Source: Sepioteuthis lessoniana
Taxonomy: Eukaryota > Mollusca > Cephalopoda > Myopsida > Loliginidae
Reading direction: 5' to 3'
Assembly: GCA_963585895.1 (NCBI GenBank)
Contig: OY757911.1
Span: 89,339,275 to 89,403,274, forward strand
Length of the DNA stretch: 64,000 nucleotides
The notes below the pieces were generated by a model. That model ran no database searches, was not told the origin of the DNA, and was given only the letters and a program-made list of their open reading frames with translations. Shown here in pieces: positions 12,530-23,053 of this stretch. The position numbers and the translations under genes are program-made. Position 1 is the first letter of the stretch; each line of letters opens with the position of its first letter.

Positions 12530-12990
12530 TTCACTTGTCATAGCTATGACTTTAATGGTCATTTGCTGCTAGTCTTGACCAAAGAAGTAATTATTAATTG
12601 TCCATGTAAATATTTACCCTCTATCTGGTCCACTATGCCATTGAGTTGTCCATCCTAAGGGATGATAACTATCTCTTTCATTTAGAAGGAACAGTGTATG
12701 TGTGAATTTTAGGTAAGGGGCCACACAGGTCAAGACCCATCTTTTTGACTCCCCTTCTGTAGCTGTTTGGGGTTCATTTATTCACAATAGCCAGACTAAG
12801 ATGCAAGGGATACCATTGCATTTCATGGTGTGTGTGTGTGTGTGTTTGCAAGATGGCTGTTGACCTCCACAAAAGGGTTCAACCACCTTTTGATAAGTTC
12901 TCATCCTGCCAGATGTTCAGCTACCTTCCTCATTAAAGGAGCCAGTTTATTAACAAACCATTTGACCATGTAGCAGGTAGTACTGGTTTA
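12530..12990. other. Non-coding stretch with a short (TG)n tract
   Basis: (TG)n at about 12827-12845. The remainder shows no recognised family. Confidence 0.45.
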
Positions 12991-12994
12991 CATG

Positions 12995-13275
12995 GAGGCA
13001 TGCTTATCATAGGAAATGGAATCAGTGACCCCAGTTCAAATACTGGACAAAGCTGCTGGCATTTCACTTCATGCTAATGCTCTTGGTAAAAGTATGAATC
13101 TATCTGTTCTTCCTCCAGCTATAGGTAAATAGTAGGGCAAACTAGATTCTTTAGTCTTGGTTAAGCAACCAGTCTAAGAGAAGGAAAACTCAAAATTCAA
13201 ACTAGCTTTACCCCACATAAAAACTGACCTTGTGTTACATCTTATTCATAGAATTGTAGAGTAATTACATACATC
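12995..13275 (+). mobile_element. SINE-B copy, near full length
   Basis: Head catgcttatcataggaaatg, B-box-like agttcaaatactgg, then cattcacttcatgc-type body, ctataggtaaatagtaggg, ggttaagcaaccagtctaag, ending near the poorly conserved 3' end. Repeat F copy 2 follows directly. Confidence 0.87.
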
Positions 13276-13283
13276 TTCAAGCA

Positions 13284-13448
13284 ACCTAGCATTGTAGCAT
13301 GACAATGACAAAAGAAAACAGAATGCCTTTCTGAGAGCAACCTTGCATAAAGATAACCAGCACTGTAACCAGAAATTTATTCAATTTTACAATCACATCA
13401 TTAACTAGAAGTGCCAGTTAATATTTCTATTTCTGTGATAAGGCATCA
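13284..13448. repeat. Repeat F, copy 2
   Basis: Direct repeat of 9808-9971, 3.5 kb away. This copy abuts a SINE-B 3' end, whereas copy 1 does not. Confidence 0.85.
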
Positions 13449-13449
13449 C

Positions 13450-14620
13450 ATTGTTAACCATTCTGAGCAAACTTCATTCTTGATATAAGAATGGAAAATA
13501 ATGTCAGATTCTTTGATGTTTCTTAAGATCATGATCTTATTCTTAAAGTTTTGTCATCCTCAGACTGAAGTGCATACTAATCAACAAGAATGGTCAATCA
13601 AATTTATTCATTAAAACATAAAAGAGAATAATTATAAGAGAAAAGATTAGAAATCAATACATTTTATAAAAACAATAGTCTTTATTCTTAGAATGACTGA
13701 ACTCTTTACTCAAGCAAAATTGCATTTGGTAGCAAAGATTAAAACTTAGGATTTCTATTTTATGAAAATTACAAAAAGTATTTTTTTAATATTTGGTAAT
13801 TTTTTAACTATAGAAATAACTCATACAAGCATGGTTGTCATTCATTAAATTTTGCTTAGTCTGCGATGCAGGTCTCAAGTTTCTTAAAATACCCACAATT
13901 CCTAAATGGTTACTCCTCTAAGAAATGCACAGCCTCAGTTAAGCTTAACTTTGGTCCTTTCAGTCTAACTTTCCCATAAGCATAGAAGCATAGTTCCTGT
14001 TAAAAAGATAGGATTATGTAGATATAGATCAGAATTTCTGACTAGGATCAGATAGTAGTCTGTTCACTTTGCCTAGGATTAAAGTGGTACTTCTGTCTAT
14101 AATCAAAAAATATAGAACTGAAAAAATGAAAATAAAAAGAATAAGAATTATTTTAAACATTCTAATACAGCTTCAAATTGACAAAATTTCAACAAAGATT
14201 AATGATGATAAAACAAACAGAAAAATCATATTAACCTAATAATGAAATTTGTCAATACTAAGGAAAGAAACCAGGTTACAAAGCTTCATATACATGTGTA
14301 TTTGTGTTTAGAAAAAAAAAACATGGAAATGGCTAATAATGCCACATGTTATATACACTACTTTTTTTTTCCTGTTTGGTTTTGTTATTTATGCAGAGAG
14401 CTAAAAAAATTAAGCAATAATGATAATTCATAATCAACGTTTTTCTATTAAATAGTTCATAACAGCTGTTTCATGTTCAAAACAATTATTAAAACTAAAT
14501 ATCAACTGACTTCCAATAATAATTAACAAAGGTTAATATAGAAAAAGATGTGATTTTTTTTTGGATTTTTTTATATTTGAAATTTTTAACATAATCACTG
14601 TTAAATCTAATTTTAGTATT
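13450..14620. other. AT-rich non-coding stretch
   Basis: No recognised family and no supportable gene. An A-rich 63-codon frame at 14242-14433 has no domain. Confidence 0.5.
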
Positions 14621-14624
14621 TGTA

Positions 14625-14868
14625 AGTAAAGTTGGTGACTGTAGTCGAGGGCGACCCAAAAGCTCCTTTTTCAATAGCTATAAGACCAAGGTATAAGGAA
14701 GGGCGCTACTCCTTTCCCAGGATTGCTCCACTTTACCCTTGATACATACCTTATAATGCTGAGTGTTAAGTACCATTTTTTTAAATCTTTGGTATGGCTC
14801 AACCTGGAATTGAACCCCAGTTTCCCAGACCATTAGCGAACACTCTACTCACTAGGCCAATGAGTAGG
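14625..14868 (-). mobile_element. SINE-A copy 2
   Basis: Minus-strand copy. The body end is at 14625-14640 (complement of gttggtgactgtagtcgagg). The B-box region lies at about 14805-14822 (complement of cctggaattgaaccccag) and the A-box head ends near 14868. Several CpG sites of the consensus are TpG or CpA here. Confidence 0.88.
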
Positions 14869-15402
14869 TTATTTGTGCTCTTTGAATGCTGAGCCAATAT
14901 TTTAAAACTTACAAGGAAGTTCTGCAATGTTGGCAAAACACTATTAAAATTATCAATTATTATAATCTCTATATGATTTATTAGATGAATAATTAAAATA
15001 TAATAGATTTGGCCAGAGATTATAATTGTGATTTAAATATTTAAAACAAAATTATTCTGCAATTTAATAAAATATCTAATTAACATTCATCATTTGACTT
15101 TTTTAATAATATTTCAACACTCAAAACATTTAACGCTAAAAACTCAGTCTCATTTTCATATGTGATTCAGTAAAATCTAATCATCTGTAGCTGAGGATAA
15201 ATTACCTCTCAATTTTAACAGGTAATACTCCTGGGTAACACCATTCCCACTGTAATAAGGTGCTCAGGTCAGAGTCAATCCCTGCTACCTGAGGGAGCCC
15301 ATAATAAGGTAGAACAGTTGGCTTGTGTAACAAAGCTTCATTCAACTAAAAGATTTCGAATATTATTTGAAACTTATGTTCTAATGAGTATACTGAAGAG
15401 TT

Positions 15403-15461
15403 TGAATACAAGGGGCACTACTATCAATTGGTATATAAGCATAGCTATATACAAATATGTT
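15403..15461. repeat. Direct repeat flanking a candidate exon, left copy
   Basis: About 57 bp (gtttgaatacaaggggcact ... gtatataagcatagctatat ... caaatat) recurring with about 85 percent identity at 15764-15822, in the same orientation. It is too long for an ordinary target-site duplication. Confidence 0.7.
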
Positions 15462-15577
15462 TTCTCTTTCTAAAAATAATCCATATCTAATTTGCCGATT
15501 AAGAGTTATTCCCATCCATAACATTCTGGTGGTTCTGAAACACAAGTAAGTTTCCTGATTTATACTAGAGTAGAAAA

Positions 15578-15760
15578 TTATTCGTCATGGCTTGTTGAAT
15601 CAGGATATTTAGTGTTGAATTTATTTGAAGAACCTGACAGTCCTGCATTATCCTCATAGACTGCTGGGAGTGAGATTATAGGCTTATTAAGATTCAAGGC
15701 ATCATTTTCACAAGGTACTGGATATGGATCTAAATCAAACACTGATACTGTATACACCAT
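15578..15760 (-). CDS. Candidate terminal coding exon, function unknown
   Basis: A 60-residue minus-strand frame starting with Met at the complement of 15760 and ending in a TAA stop. Unlike most frames here, its composition is balanced and protein-like: proline-rich segments (DPYPVP, SLPAVYED), Asn/Ser-rich middle, and a polar acidic end (DSTSHDE). The translation could also begin after an AG at about 15747-15748 if this is a 3' exon rather than a single-exon frame. I do not recognise the protein. No Kozak, promoter or second exon can be shown, and the frame lies between two ~57-bp direct repeats. A retrocopy piece, a terminal exon of a minus-strand gene and chance all remain possible. Confidence 0.28.
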   Translation of the reverse strand: MVYTVSVFDLDPYPVPCENDALNLNKPIISLPAVYEDNAGLSGSSNKFNTKYPDSTSHDE

Positions 15761-15763
15761 AGT

Positions 15764-15822
15764 TCAAATGCAAGGGTGCTATTATCAATTAGTATATAAG
15801 CATAGATATATGCAAATATTAC
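15764..15822. repeat. Direct repeat flanking a candidate exon, right copy
   Basis: Partner of 15403-15461 (tttcaaatgcaaggg-type start, then gtatataagcatagatatat). Confidence 0.7.
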
Positions 15823-16077
15823 AAGACCTCTAAAAAGGAATGCCTAAAGAGTCAAGCAGTTTTTGTCCATACCCTCATGTAAGGGGCTCCAAAATAAACT
15901 TGATTACACTCTCTTAGGAAAGAGTAAATAATATCCATTGACTGAAGACAATATTGATATTCATCAAATGTAACCTTTTTATCTTTGGGTTACTTTATCA
16001 AGTATTCTGATACTAACATTCAACAAATGTCTGTTTTCATCAAAACTTAAAGTATGACCTTCTATCCACTCATGCAC

Positions 16078-16186
16078 TTCTGAATAAAACTTTCTTTTAC
16101 CAAGTATTCAAATAATAAGCATTTTCATTAACTAATACACAGCTGGTTAAAGTTTCCTTATTACTGATACCTGAATGAAAGCATAC
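16078..16186. repeat. ~105-bp repeat also found beside the zinc-finger remnant
   Basis: Matches 38938-39045 (ctggttaaagtttccttat, then gataYctgaatgaa, then gcRtacttg) in the same orientation. At both loci a SINE-B head fragment lies next to it, here directly downstream at about 16188-16245. Confidence 0.7.
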
Positions 16187-16187
16187 T

Positions 16188-16245
16188 TGGCATAAAGGTT
16201 ATCATTATTAGAATTACCATAGAGTTCAAATCCAAGATAAGGATG
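16188..16245 (+). mobile_element. SINE-B head fragment
   Basis: Holds ggcataaaggttatcatta and agttcaaatccaagataagg, the A-box and B-box parts of SINE-B, with no body. Confidence 0.6.
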
Positions 16246-16340
16246 TAAATATGTCATTGCAAAAATTACCAAATGTATTAGCAAACACACACAAAATTTT
16301 TTTTTTAAAGTCACAAATAATTAATCAGTTCTTTCAGAAC

Positions 16341-16580
16341 CATGCAAACTGGCATAATGAACTCAGCAGACCAAGTTCAAATCCTGGACAAAGCTGTTTG
16401 TGCTTCACTTTTATGTTAAACCATCTCTCCTTCTCCAAACCCAGCTATGAGTAAAATAGTAGAATAGAATGGAATACCTTTTCATGGTGGGCTACCACTT
16501 TAGAAGAAGGATAATTCTTCATTCAAACTAGCAGTACTCTCCTTAAATAAAAAGTTGACTTTGTGTTATATCCTACCAGT
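16341..16580 (+). mobile_element. SINE-B copy, first of a tandem pair
   Basis: Head ggcataatgaactcagcag, B-box-like agttcaaatcctggacaaag, body with ctatgagtaaaatagtagaa, ending in ttgtgttatatcctacca. A second SINE-B starts at once. Confidence 0.82.
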
Positions 16581-16866
16581 TGCATAAAAGTTATCATTGC
16601 AGAAAACGGATTTAACAAGTCAAGTTCAAATCCTGGATAAGGCTGTTTGCATTTTACTTTATGCTAATGCCCAAGTGAAAAGCATGAAACCATAATTTAC
16701 CCACCAGCTATGGATAAATAAGAAAACAGACTGGGCTTTTTGGCCTTGGTATGGCAACTGATCTAAGAGAAAGAAAACTATCTCTACTCCATTTAAAAAA
16801 AAAAAGAAAAAAAAAAAAAAAAAGAAAAATATCTTGCTCATAGCAGAGGCGCTGAGTAAATACATA
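16581..16866 (+). mobile_element. SINE-B copy, second of a tandem pair
   Basis: Head gcataaaagttatcattgc, B-box-like agttcaaatcctggataagg, body to atagcagaggcgctgagtaa. An A-rich insertion or expansion lies at about 16795-16825. Confidence 0.84.
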
Positions 16867-17019
16867 AATGAATATTACCTTTTTGCTTACACTTGACTAT
16901 AAACTACCATTTTTCTTTCAGTGACTATAGATGTTTATAACTTATGAAGATCAGATATTTATCCTCTGAAACAATGTAAATGGTTTCAGTTGAGCATATT
17001 ATTCATTGTATCAATGAAG

Positions 17020-17466
17020 TTGTTTGGTTTGGTTGGGTTTTACAGCATATTGATCATTGTAGGATATTTAATGCCAAATTCTGTTTATACATATACTGAA
17101 TATATATGATTTGTAAAATATTTTGAAGATAACATTTTTAAATGAGCCTGAGCTCTTTTTTGCACACAGTTAAATGGTTTGAAGTATTGCTATATAACAG
17201 TCACAATTTAACATTAGTCATCTGTTTGCACACACGGTTTGTTCTATTTGACTCATAGATAGGATCCTATCTAGCGCTACCACTCGGGGTCAGAGTGAAC
17301 CTGGGAGCAATGGCAATGAAGGAGTACTCTGTACTCCTCAAAGCTCCAAGACTGGAGCCTTGCCATCAGATGGTTTAATGTTATATACAGGACACTTGCT
17401 GGGGGAGTCTTACCCCTTTGCAGAGATGCAGTCAGTGTATTCTACAGCCCTAGCCAACTGGGCATA
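17020..17466 (-). mobile_element. Element C, copy with one tandem unit
   Basis: Read on the plus strand, the reverse-complement tail (ttggtttggttgggttttac) comes first. It is followed by aatgccaaattc, a single ~65-bp tandem unit ending tgtttgcacacac, the 5' module (gggagcaatggcaatgaagg) and the 5' end agccaactgggca. This is a compact, complete-looking copy of about 447 bp. Confidence 0.85.
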
Positions 17467-17660
17467 TAAATAAAGCTAAACTACGATCATAAACATTTAA
17501 AATTGTTACTCAGTATTATCAAAGCACCATTCATAATAAATTGTTTTAAATAGATAGATAAGATACAAGTTCTTGTTTTTTTAAGGAAATATGTTTTTAA
17601 AATGAATTTCTAACACTACTTATATCACTGTTTTGAAATGGAATCTCATTAATGTAAATA

Positions 17661-17924
17661 AGTAAGTAAAGTTGGTGACTGTAGTCGAGGGTAACCCGAA
17701 GGATCCCTTTTCGATAGCTACTACACCAAGGTGTAGGGGAGGGCGCTACTCCTTTCCCTGGATTGCTCCACTTTACCCTTGATAGTACCTTATAATGCTA
17801 AGTGTTAAGCAAGATAGCATCAAGTACCATTTTTTGAGTCTTTGGTATGACTCGACCTGGGATTGGACCCAGATCTCCCGGGCCATTGGCGAACACTCTA
17901 ACCATTATGCCAATGTCCGGGTAT
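17661..17924 (-). mobile_element. SINE-A copy 3 with 12-bp target-site duplication
   Basis: A nearly intact SINE-A on the minus strand, flanked by ttaatgtaaata at 17649-17660 and 17925-17936. A third copy of that string lies at about 17951. The copy keeps several CpGs (tcgagg, ttcgat, gggcgct), so it looks younger than copies 2 and 6. The tRNA-like head with A and B boxes occupies the complement of about 17850-17921. Confidence 0.93.
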
Positions 17925-18210
17925 TTAATGTAAATAGAATATTTAAAAAATTAATGTAAATAGAATATCTAAAACTTTCTCATTTTTTTTCGTTTCATTT
18001 AACAAATCTACAAATTTGATTTTTTAAACATTCAGAAGATACAATATCACATATTCAAGCACTTTGATGAAGATTTAATGTTGAAAAATGGAAATGTTCA
18101 ATGTTGACATATTTCAACTATGAATAAAATCATCCTCTGAAAACCTTGTATTTTTTTCATACATGCACAATTTCAATCCTTGAATTCTGAATCCTGATGA
18201 AGTGTGTCTG

Positions 18211-18330
18211 CTGCTGCTATCATTGAAGGAAATGGATTTGATGAACCAAGTTCAAATCCAATACAAGGCTATTTACATTCAACTTTGTGATAATGCTCTT
18301 AGGAAAGGCATGAAATCATCTCTTCTAAGG
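18211..18330 (+). mobile_element. SINE-B fragment, 5' half
   Basis: Head and B-box-like agttcaaatccaata, then ggaaaggcatgaaatcatc. It stops where another SINE-B begins. Confidence 0.75.
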
Positions 18331-18612
18331 AGGTGGGCTTAGTGTAACAATTATCACCATAAAATCAAATTGAGTTCAAATCCTGGATGAAGCTATTTGT
18401 GTTTCACTTTGCACCAATGCCTTTACGAAAGGCATAAAATCATCTGTTCTCCCTCCCATCCCAGATATGGGTAAATAGATTAGGTTCTTTTGCTTTTGTA
18501 AAACAACAAGTCTAGGAGAAGGAAAAACTCTGAATTCAAACCAACTGTACTCCACTTAAAATTTAACCTCGTGTCACATCAAGCCTGAGGTGAAGGTGTT
18601 GGATAAACACAT
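18331..18612 (+). mobile_element. SINE-B copy, near full length
   Basis: Starts ggtgggcttagtgtaacaat, B-box-like gagttcaaatcctggatgaa, gatatgggtaaatagatt, ggagaaggaaaaactctgaa, ending near aaggtgttggataaac. Confidence 0.85.
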
Positions 18613-18614
18613 AT

Positions 18615-19300
18615 TGCTGAACACTTATGAACATATTAGGACCCCAATTTCTTTCTTACTTAGGCCAATAATTTTTTAGTACCTTATATAAACACCTAAA
18701 TTTTGTTGTTTGTCATTTCACACACTAATATATAAGATGCTATTTTATATATAAGTGAGGCTCATAATAAGTTCATTATCTGATTCTGTATTAGAACTTA
18801 ATTTTCTTTGTGTCCTCAATTTTCATTTGTCAGCATAGCAATTATGATAAACAGGGTATGAAATTGATATCCTGCATGATTAACAATTCAAAGCTTAATA
18901 ACAAATAAAAAAGCTAAATAGATGAGTAGATGTATTACTTAACATATATACAAAAAAGAGAGATAATGAATATAGATATAAAACAAAACCAAACCTTGTT
19001 GAGATAAATTGATTTCTATGGAGTTTGTGAAATGGATAAAAATCATCTACTTCATCAAACAATCAAAATAAATTTTTTTTGATAAATCATGGCTACAATG
19101 AAACAAAAGAAAAATAAACTTTTTAATCTTTCTCTTCACACTTTGTCTTTATATACATTATGGTTCAAAAGTCATAGGTTACTGTTTAATGGGCAATATG
19201 AGAAGGATTTTATGAATTGATATATAATAGAAAGTAAACATTTTCTTTCTACAGAACTCCTTATTATAATTGAAATATTTTCAGTTAAAAGTAGTGATGA
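18615..19300. other. AT-rich non-coding stretch
   Basis: No recognised repeat family and no supportable gene. Confidence 0.45.
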
Positions 19301-19301
19301 T

Positions 19302-19329
19302 TGCGTGTGTGTGTGTGTGTGTGTGTGTG
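19302..19329. repeat. (GT)n microsatellite
   Basis: About 13 GT units, followed by a short AT-rich run. Confidence 0.95.
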
Positions 19330-19446
19330 AATATATATTATAATATATACAAGCAAGTTTTATTATAGATGATGAAAGACTTTATTAATTTTTAAATTGT
19401 TATTTTTTTAAGTCTCCTTGTTATTTTTCTTGTGTTGGAACCCAGG

Positions 19447-19688
19447 TGGAATTGTCCCATATCTTCTGCCCAAGCGCTTTCAACCATACTATTGGTCATC
19501 ATCAGGGGTAGTTGACAGTTTGAGTTTTTATTGTTTTAATTATCTGAAGCATTTTATTTTGAAGTTGTTAGTTGGAACGTTTTCAAGCGTTTTGTTTTGT
19601 CAATTCAAACTACACTACCCCTGATGATGACCAAAAGTATGATCAAAGCGCTTGGGCAGAAGATATGGGACAATTCCTTCACCATCTG
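19447..19688. mobile_element. Inverted-repeat element with hammerhead-like cores (Penelope-like terminus?)
   Basis: The left arm (19447-19515) and the reverse complement of the right arm (19608-19688) share ttgtcccatatcttctgccc, aagcgcttt and tggtcatcatcaggggtag with few mismatches, around a ~90-bp AT-rich centre. In each arm a CTGATGA is followed about 17 bases later by a GAAA-type box (left arm, minus strand, 19478-19505; right arm, plus strand, from 19621, with the second box decayed to AAAG). Penelope-like retroelements are known to carry hammerhead ribozymes in their terminal repeats, which is the basis for the tentative class call. Confidence 0.5.
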
Positions 19689-19801
19689 GATCTTGACACA
19701 AGAAAAATGAGACTTGAAAAAATTACAATTAAAGAAAAAAAAAAGTGTTCCATCGTCTTTAATAAAACTTGCTTGAATAATAACTTGCTACCTGAATATA
19801 C

Positions 19802-19802
19802 A

Positions 19803-19865
<63 letters not shown>

Positions 19866-19889
19866 CACACACACATACATACACACACA
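19802..19889. repeat. Compound (CT)n(AT)n(AC)n microsatellite
   Basis: About 9 CT units, about 19 AT units, then AC-rich sequence that runs into the left end of the mariner copy at about 19885. Confidence 0.95.
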
Positions 19890-20793
19890 GTGCATTCAAT
19901 AAGTTTCCAGACCTTTTTTGTACAGGCATTTAAAATTGTTATAGACTCTTGAAAATTCACTATGTTATTGCTATACATCTTATGAGATGACTGACCAATT
20001 TTTATGATTTCAGGTTCAAATGAACAGCTACAGCAGGAATTGGAATACACCCTACTAAAGCCTGATTGTCACAGCCAGTGAATTTCAAAAATGCAATCTG
20101 AACTTTAGAAGAATGAAATGCAATAAAATCCTGTTTTAAACTTGGAAAAAATGCTATGCGATGAAAGCTGGATCTACTGCTATGACCCAGAGACCAAGAG
20201 ACAGAGTTCCCAGTGGAAGCATGCTGGCTCTCCCAGACCCAGGAAGGCCAGACAGAGCAAATCCACCCACAAACTTTTGATGATCCCTTTTTTGACAGCA
20301 CTGGCATGATCTACATGCACTGGGTTCCCACTGGACAGACAGTCAACAAGGAATACTATGTTTTAAGGGAGTTCAGGAAGAGATTCCGTTGGAAGAGGCC
20401 AACACTCTTCAAATTGGGTCAGTGGCCTTTCCACTAGGACAATGCACCAGTCCATAACTCCATCCTTGTCACAGACTATTTGAGCAAGATGGGCATCAAG
20501 ACAGTTCCTCACCGTCCCTATAGTCCAGACCTTGCTCCCTATGACTTTTGGTTATTCTCTAAGCTCAGAGGCTGTTGTTATGAGATAATTAAGGAGATGA
20601 AAGAGGCTGTGATGAAGGTCATTGACACGCTCACACAAGAGGACTTCCATGGAGCCTTCCAGAAGTTGTTGGAATGGTACAAGTGCATTGCAGCCGAAGG
20701 AGATTACTTTGAAGGGGACAAGAGTTTCATGTGTGTACTATCAATAAAAGTGCCCATACGAAAAAAGTCTGGAAACTTATTTAATGATCCTCG
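19885..20793 (+). mobile_element. Mariner-family transposon, internally deleted copy 1
   Basis: A Tc1/mariner-superfamily DNA transposon. The terminal inverted repeats share ataagtttccagac (left at about 19898; right in reverse complement at about 20767-20785). The right end is followed by TA (20794-20795); the left edge is blurred by an AC microsatellite. The plus-strand transposase remnant (about 20158-20730) keeps a DESWIYCYDPET-type segment with the first catalytic Asp region, DNAPVHN around the second Asp, and YSPDLAPYDFWLF, with the spacing of a D,D34D mariner. A stop precedes DNAP at about 20436, a frameshift lies near 20270, and the N-terminal DNA-binding part is deleted between about 20150 and 20158. 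The element is inactive. Confidence 0.93.
20480..20740 (+). pseudogene. Mariner transposase C-terminal remnant
   Basis: An open frame within copy 1 starting at an internal Met after the second catalytic Asp. It contains the YSPDLAP motif with the third Asp in APYDFWLF, the RGCCYE segment and a C-terminal FEGD close typical of this mariner lineage. On its own it lacks the first two Asp residues and the DNA-binding region, so it cannot be an active transposase. Translation continues past the FEGD end as non-conserved tail. Confidence 0.88.
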
Positions 20794-20817
20794 TATATGA
20801 AGAAAAATTGATAACAA

Positions 20818-20900
20818 GTAGAAGGAGAGGTTTATTGAGAAGCAAAGTCAACACTATAGCATTTCTGTTCTAATGAACCATCATCAGGACTATGAGGGAT
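20818..20900 (-). repeat. Single hammerhead-like repeat fragment
   Basis: On the minus strand CTGATGA (complement of 20881-20887) is followed by a GTTC/GAAC stem and GAAA (complement of 20862-20865). This is the same layout and spacing as the inverted pairs at 19.5 and 45.6 kb. It lies just right of mariner copy 1 and is not paired with a second arm nearby. Confidence 0.4.
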
Positions 20901-21091
20901 GATATTAGTGATGTTAAATCAACGATGGATGTTTACAAATGCAAAATACAAAAACCTAGGGAAAATTTGTATAACAAGAAAAAGTTGGCCGTTTAATTAA
21001 TGAATCAGCGTTAGTTGTTTTAAATTACGTCATTTGACTTATCAGAAATATTGTGTGGAATTTATGTTCTGTTTGTTTATCAAGAAAGATT

Positions 21092-21094
<3 letters not shown>

Positions 21095-21131
<37 letters not shown>

Positions 21132-21142
21132 ACACACACACA
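21095..21142. repeat. (AT)n(CA)n microsatellite
   Basis: About 17 AT units, then a short CA run. Confidence 0.92.
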
Positions 21143-21299
21143 TTTGGTTGCATATAAGACATATTTAACTTTAAAATAATTCTATGCCAATATTACACAC
21201 CATCCCATTCACTGGTATAATGGCTACAGAATTTCCTACTAAAGTTTGAAATCAATAGCTATGGAGCTTGATGGATTTGCAGTGAACTGTAGTTCCTTA

Positions 21300-21392
21300 T
21301 ATGGTTTTGGTTTCTTTATTTAATGACATATAAACCTTTGGGGGTTATTTAATGTCGAAGCCATCCTTGTAGAAGGACAGTAACTGTCTTAT
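21300..21392 (-). mobile_element. SINE-D tail fragment
   Basis: Minus-strand tail (ggttttggtttctttattta, aatgacatataaacctttgg) and the adjacent gaagccatccttgtagaagg. It stops before the body. Confidence 0.75.
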
Positions 21393-21407
21393 ATACTGTC
21401 AAATACA

Positions 21408-21408
<1 letters not shown>

Positions 21409-21451
<43 letters not shown>
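21409..21451. repeat. (TG)n(TA)n microsatellite
   Basis: A short GT run then about 18 TA units. Confidence 0.92.
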
Positions 21452-21453
<2 letters not shown>

Positions 21454-21899
21454 GTATATATGCATATACAATTACATGTGTGTGTGAGTTAAAAATCAAA
21501 GAACATGTATGAGTTACTTGAAAATTTCGTGTCAGATCTTTAAGGAGAACAATTTTCTGAAGATACAGAACTTATATTTTTATCTTTCTGAAATAAATGA
21601 ATCAAAGCATTGAGAAACATTTTGGGATTTTGTCAGCACTATTCAGTTGCAAAGATTTCCATTTAGATTCTTTGATAATATAGTAATGGGATTCATAAAT
21701 ACAAGTGGTGTAGTGTTTCAAGAAATTCTGCAACTCAGTTTTAAAGGAACTAGATGAGGCATTTGACTACATTCACTTGTATAAAGGCTGCGGTTTTTAG
21801 AACTAATTAAAACACAATCCCCAAATTTATACAGAGACTGATAGATTGACTAACCTAGCAATATGTTATCCCTCTCATGTACACACATAGACACACACT

Positions 21900-22490
21900 T
21901 CTCCTTCACAATGTTCTGTTGAGTGAGTAACTCTTCATCAACATTACTCCCAGTAATGGTAGTATCTGTGAGGGTCCAATCTATGGGCCAAATAGATTTG
22001 TTTAAAAATTATTTGTTTAAAAATAGTTACTTGAAGCTATAATTGTTTACAAAAGATTATAATTAGTTATTTGAAATCATAACTGTGTGCAAACAAATGA
22101 CTTATTAAATAAAAATACTTACTTGAAACCATATAATTATTCGTATTTAATAGTAATACTTGAAACCATACAACTGCATGGAAATTATTTGTATTAAGAA
22201 TAGTTAGTTGAAGCTATAATTCTTTACAAAGAATTATTATCAATAGTTACTTGAAATCATATAATTGCTTGAAAATTACAGGTGTTAGATAAGTATACTT
22301 GGAACCATATAAGTTTGCAAATAAATTATTATTAGATAGGAATAATTACTTTAAACCATATAATTATGTATAAATCATTAAAAGAATGAATAGTTTCAAT
22401 AATACAACCGAGTGTAAATTATTTGTATTAGATAGGAATACTTGATAATTAGATAATTACTTTAAACTATATGATATAATTTTTATTTTT
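21900..22490 (+). mobile_element. Element C copy with expanded internal tandem repeat
   Basis: The 5' module is recognisable (attactcccagtaatggtag, then gtgagggtccaatc). From about 22000 to 22480 it is a degenerate tandem array whose unit carries tacttgaaaccatataattg and gcaaattatttgtatta, repeated about 8 times at roughly 50-70 bp. The usual 3' tail is not clearly present, so the copy is broken. Confidence 0.72.
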
Positions 22491-22970
22491 CAATATTACA
22501 TCCTACCATGCACTCTAATCCTGAATACTAAACACCTAGACTGGATATGATGCAGTCAAAATGTCAGATCCAAATTCAGCTATTAACCTCATGTTAAATC
22601 AGCAAAATTGTTAACAAACCATCGGGTCCATCCTAAGGACTTGCTTAGTGTTCACCTGCCAATCAATCGATCTCCTACAATTTATTATTGGTAATCTTTT
22701 AATTTTCTTCCTACCTGCCCTGGCTTGTCAAACTTTTCTACCCTGTCAAATTCACTTGGTATTAAGTCCTCTCCATGTTCATGTAATTATTAAATGTCTT
22801 TGATGGTAAGAGACAACCACATTGTGCTTTAAATCAATATTCTCTAGTTAAGTGTGAAAAACCTCCAGGTACTTTTTTCCTTTTTTTTATATGGATAATT
22901 AGAAAAAAAAATGAAAAAGAAACTAATATAAAAGTATTCAGGTTCTACAAAAGATCTGAATGAGAAAGAT
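22490..22970. other. Non-coding stretch without recognised repeat
   Basis: No family match and no supportable gene. Confidence 0.4.
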
Positions 22971-23053
22971 TGGTTTCTTTGTTTAATGGTATAGTCAAAC
23001 TTCATAGGTTATTTAATGCCAAAGGCATCTTTGGAGAACAGTCATGGTACTAT

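Noticed and set aside
17850-17921. A functional tRNA gene at the head of SINE-A copies
   Set aside because: A and B boxes are present, but the cloverleaf is incomplete (the T-arm pairing is off and no proper anticodon arm could be built). The segment also repeats with the same non-tRNA body in every copy.
19679-20050. Overlapping 123- and 126-codon frames through the CT/AT/AC microsatellite
   Set aside because: The long frames are a product of dinucleotide repeats ([14 protein letters not shown]) plus mariner end sequence.
21900-22490. A CRISPR-like or regulatory array at 22.0-22.5 kb
   Set aside because: The units are degenerate, AT-rich and the same as the internal tandem section of element C.
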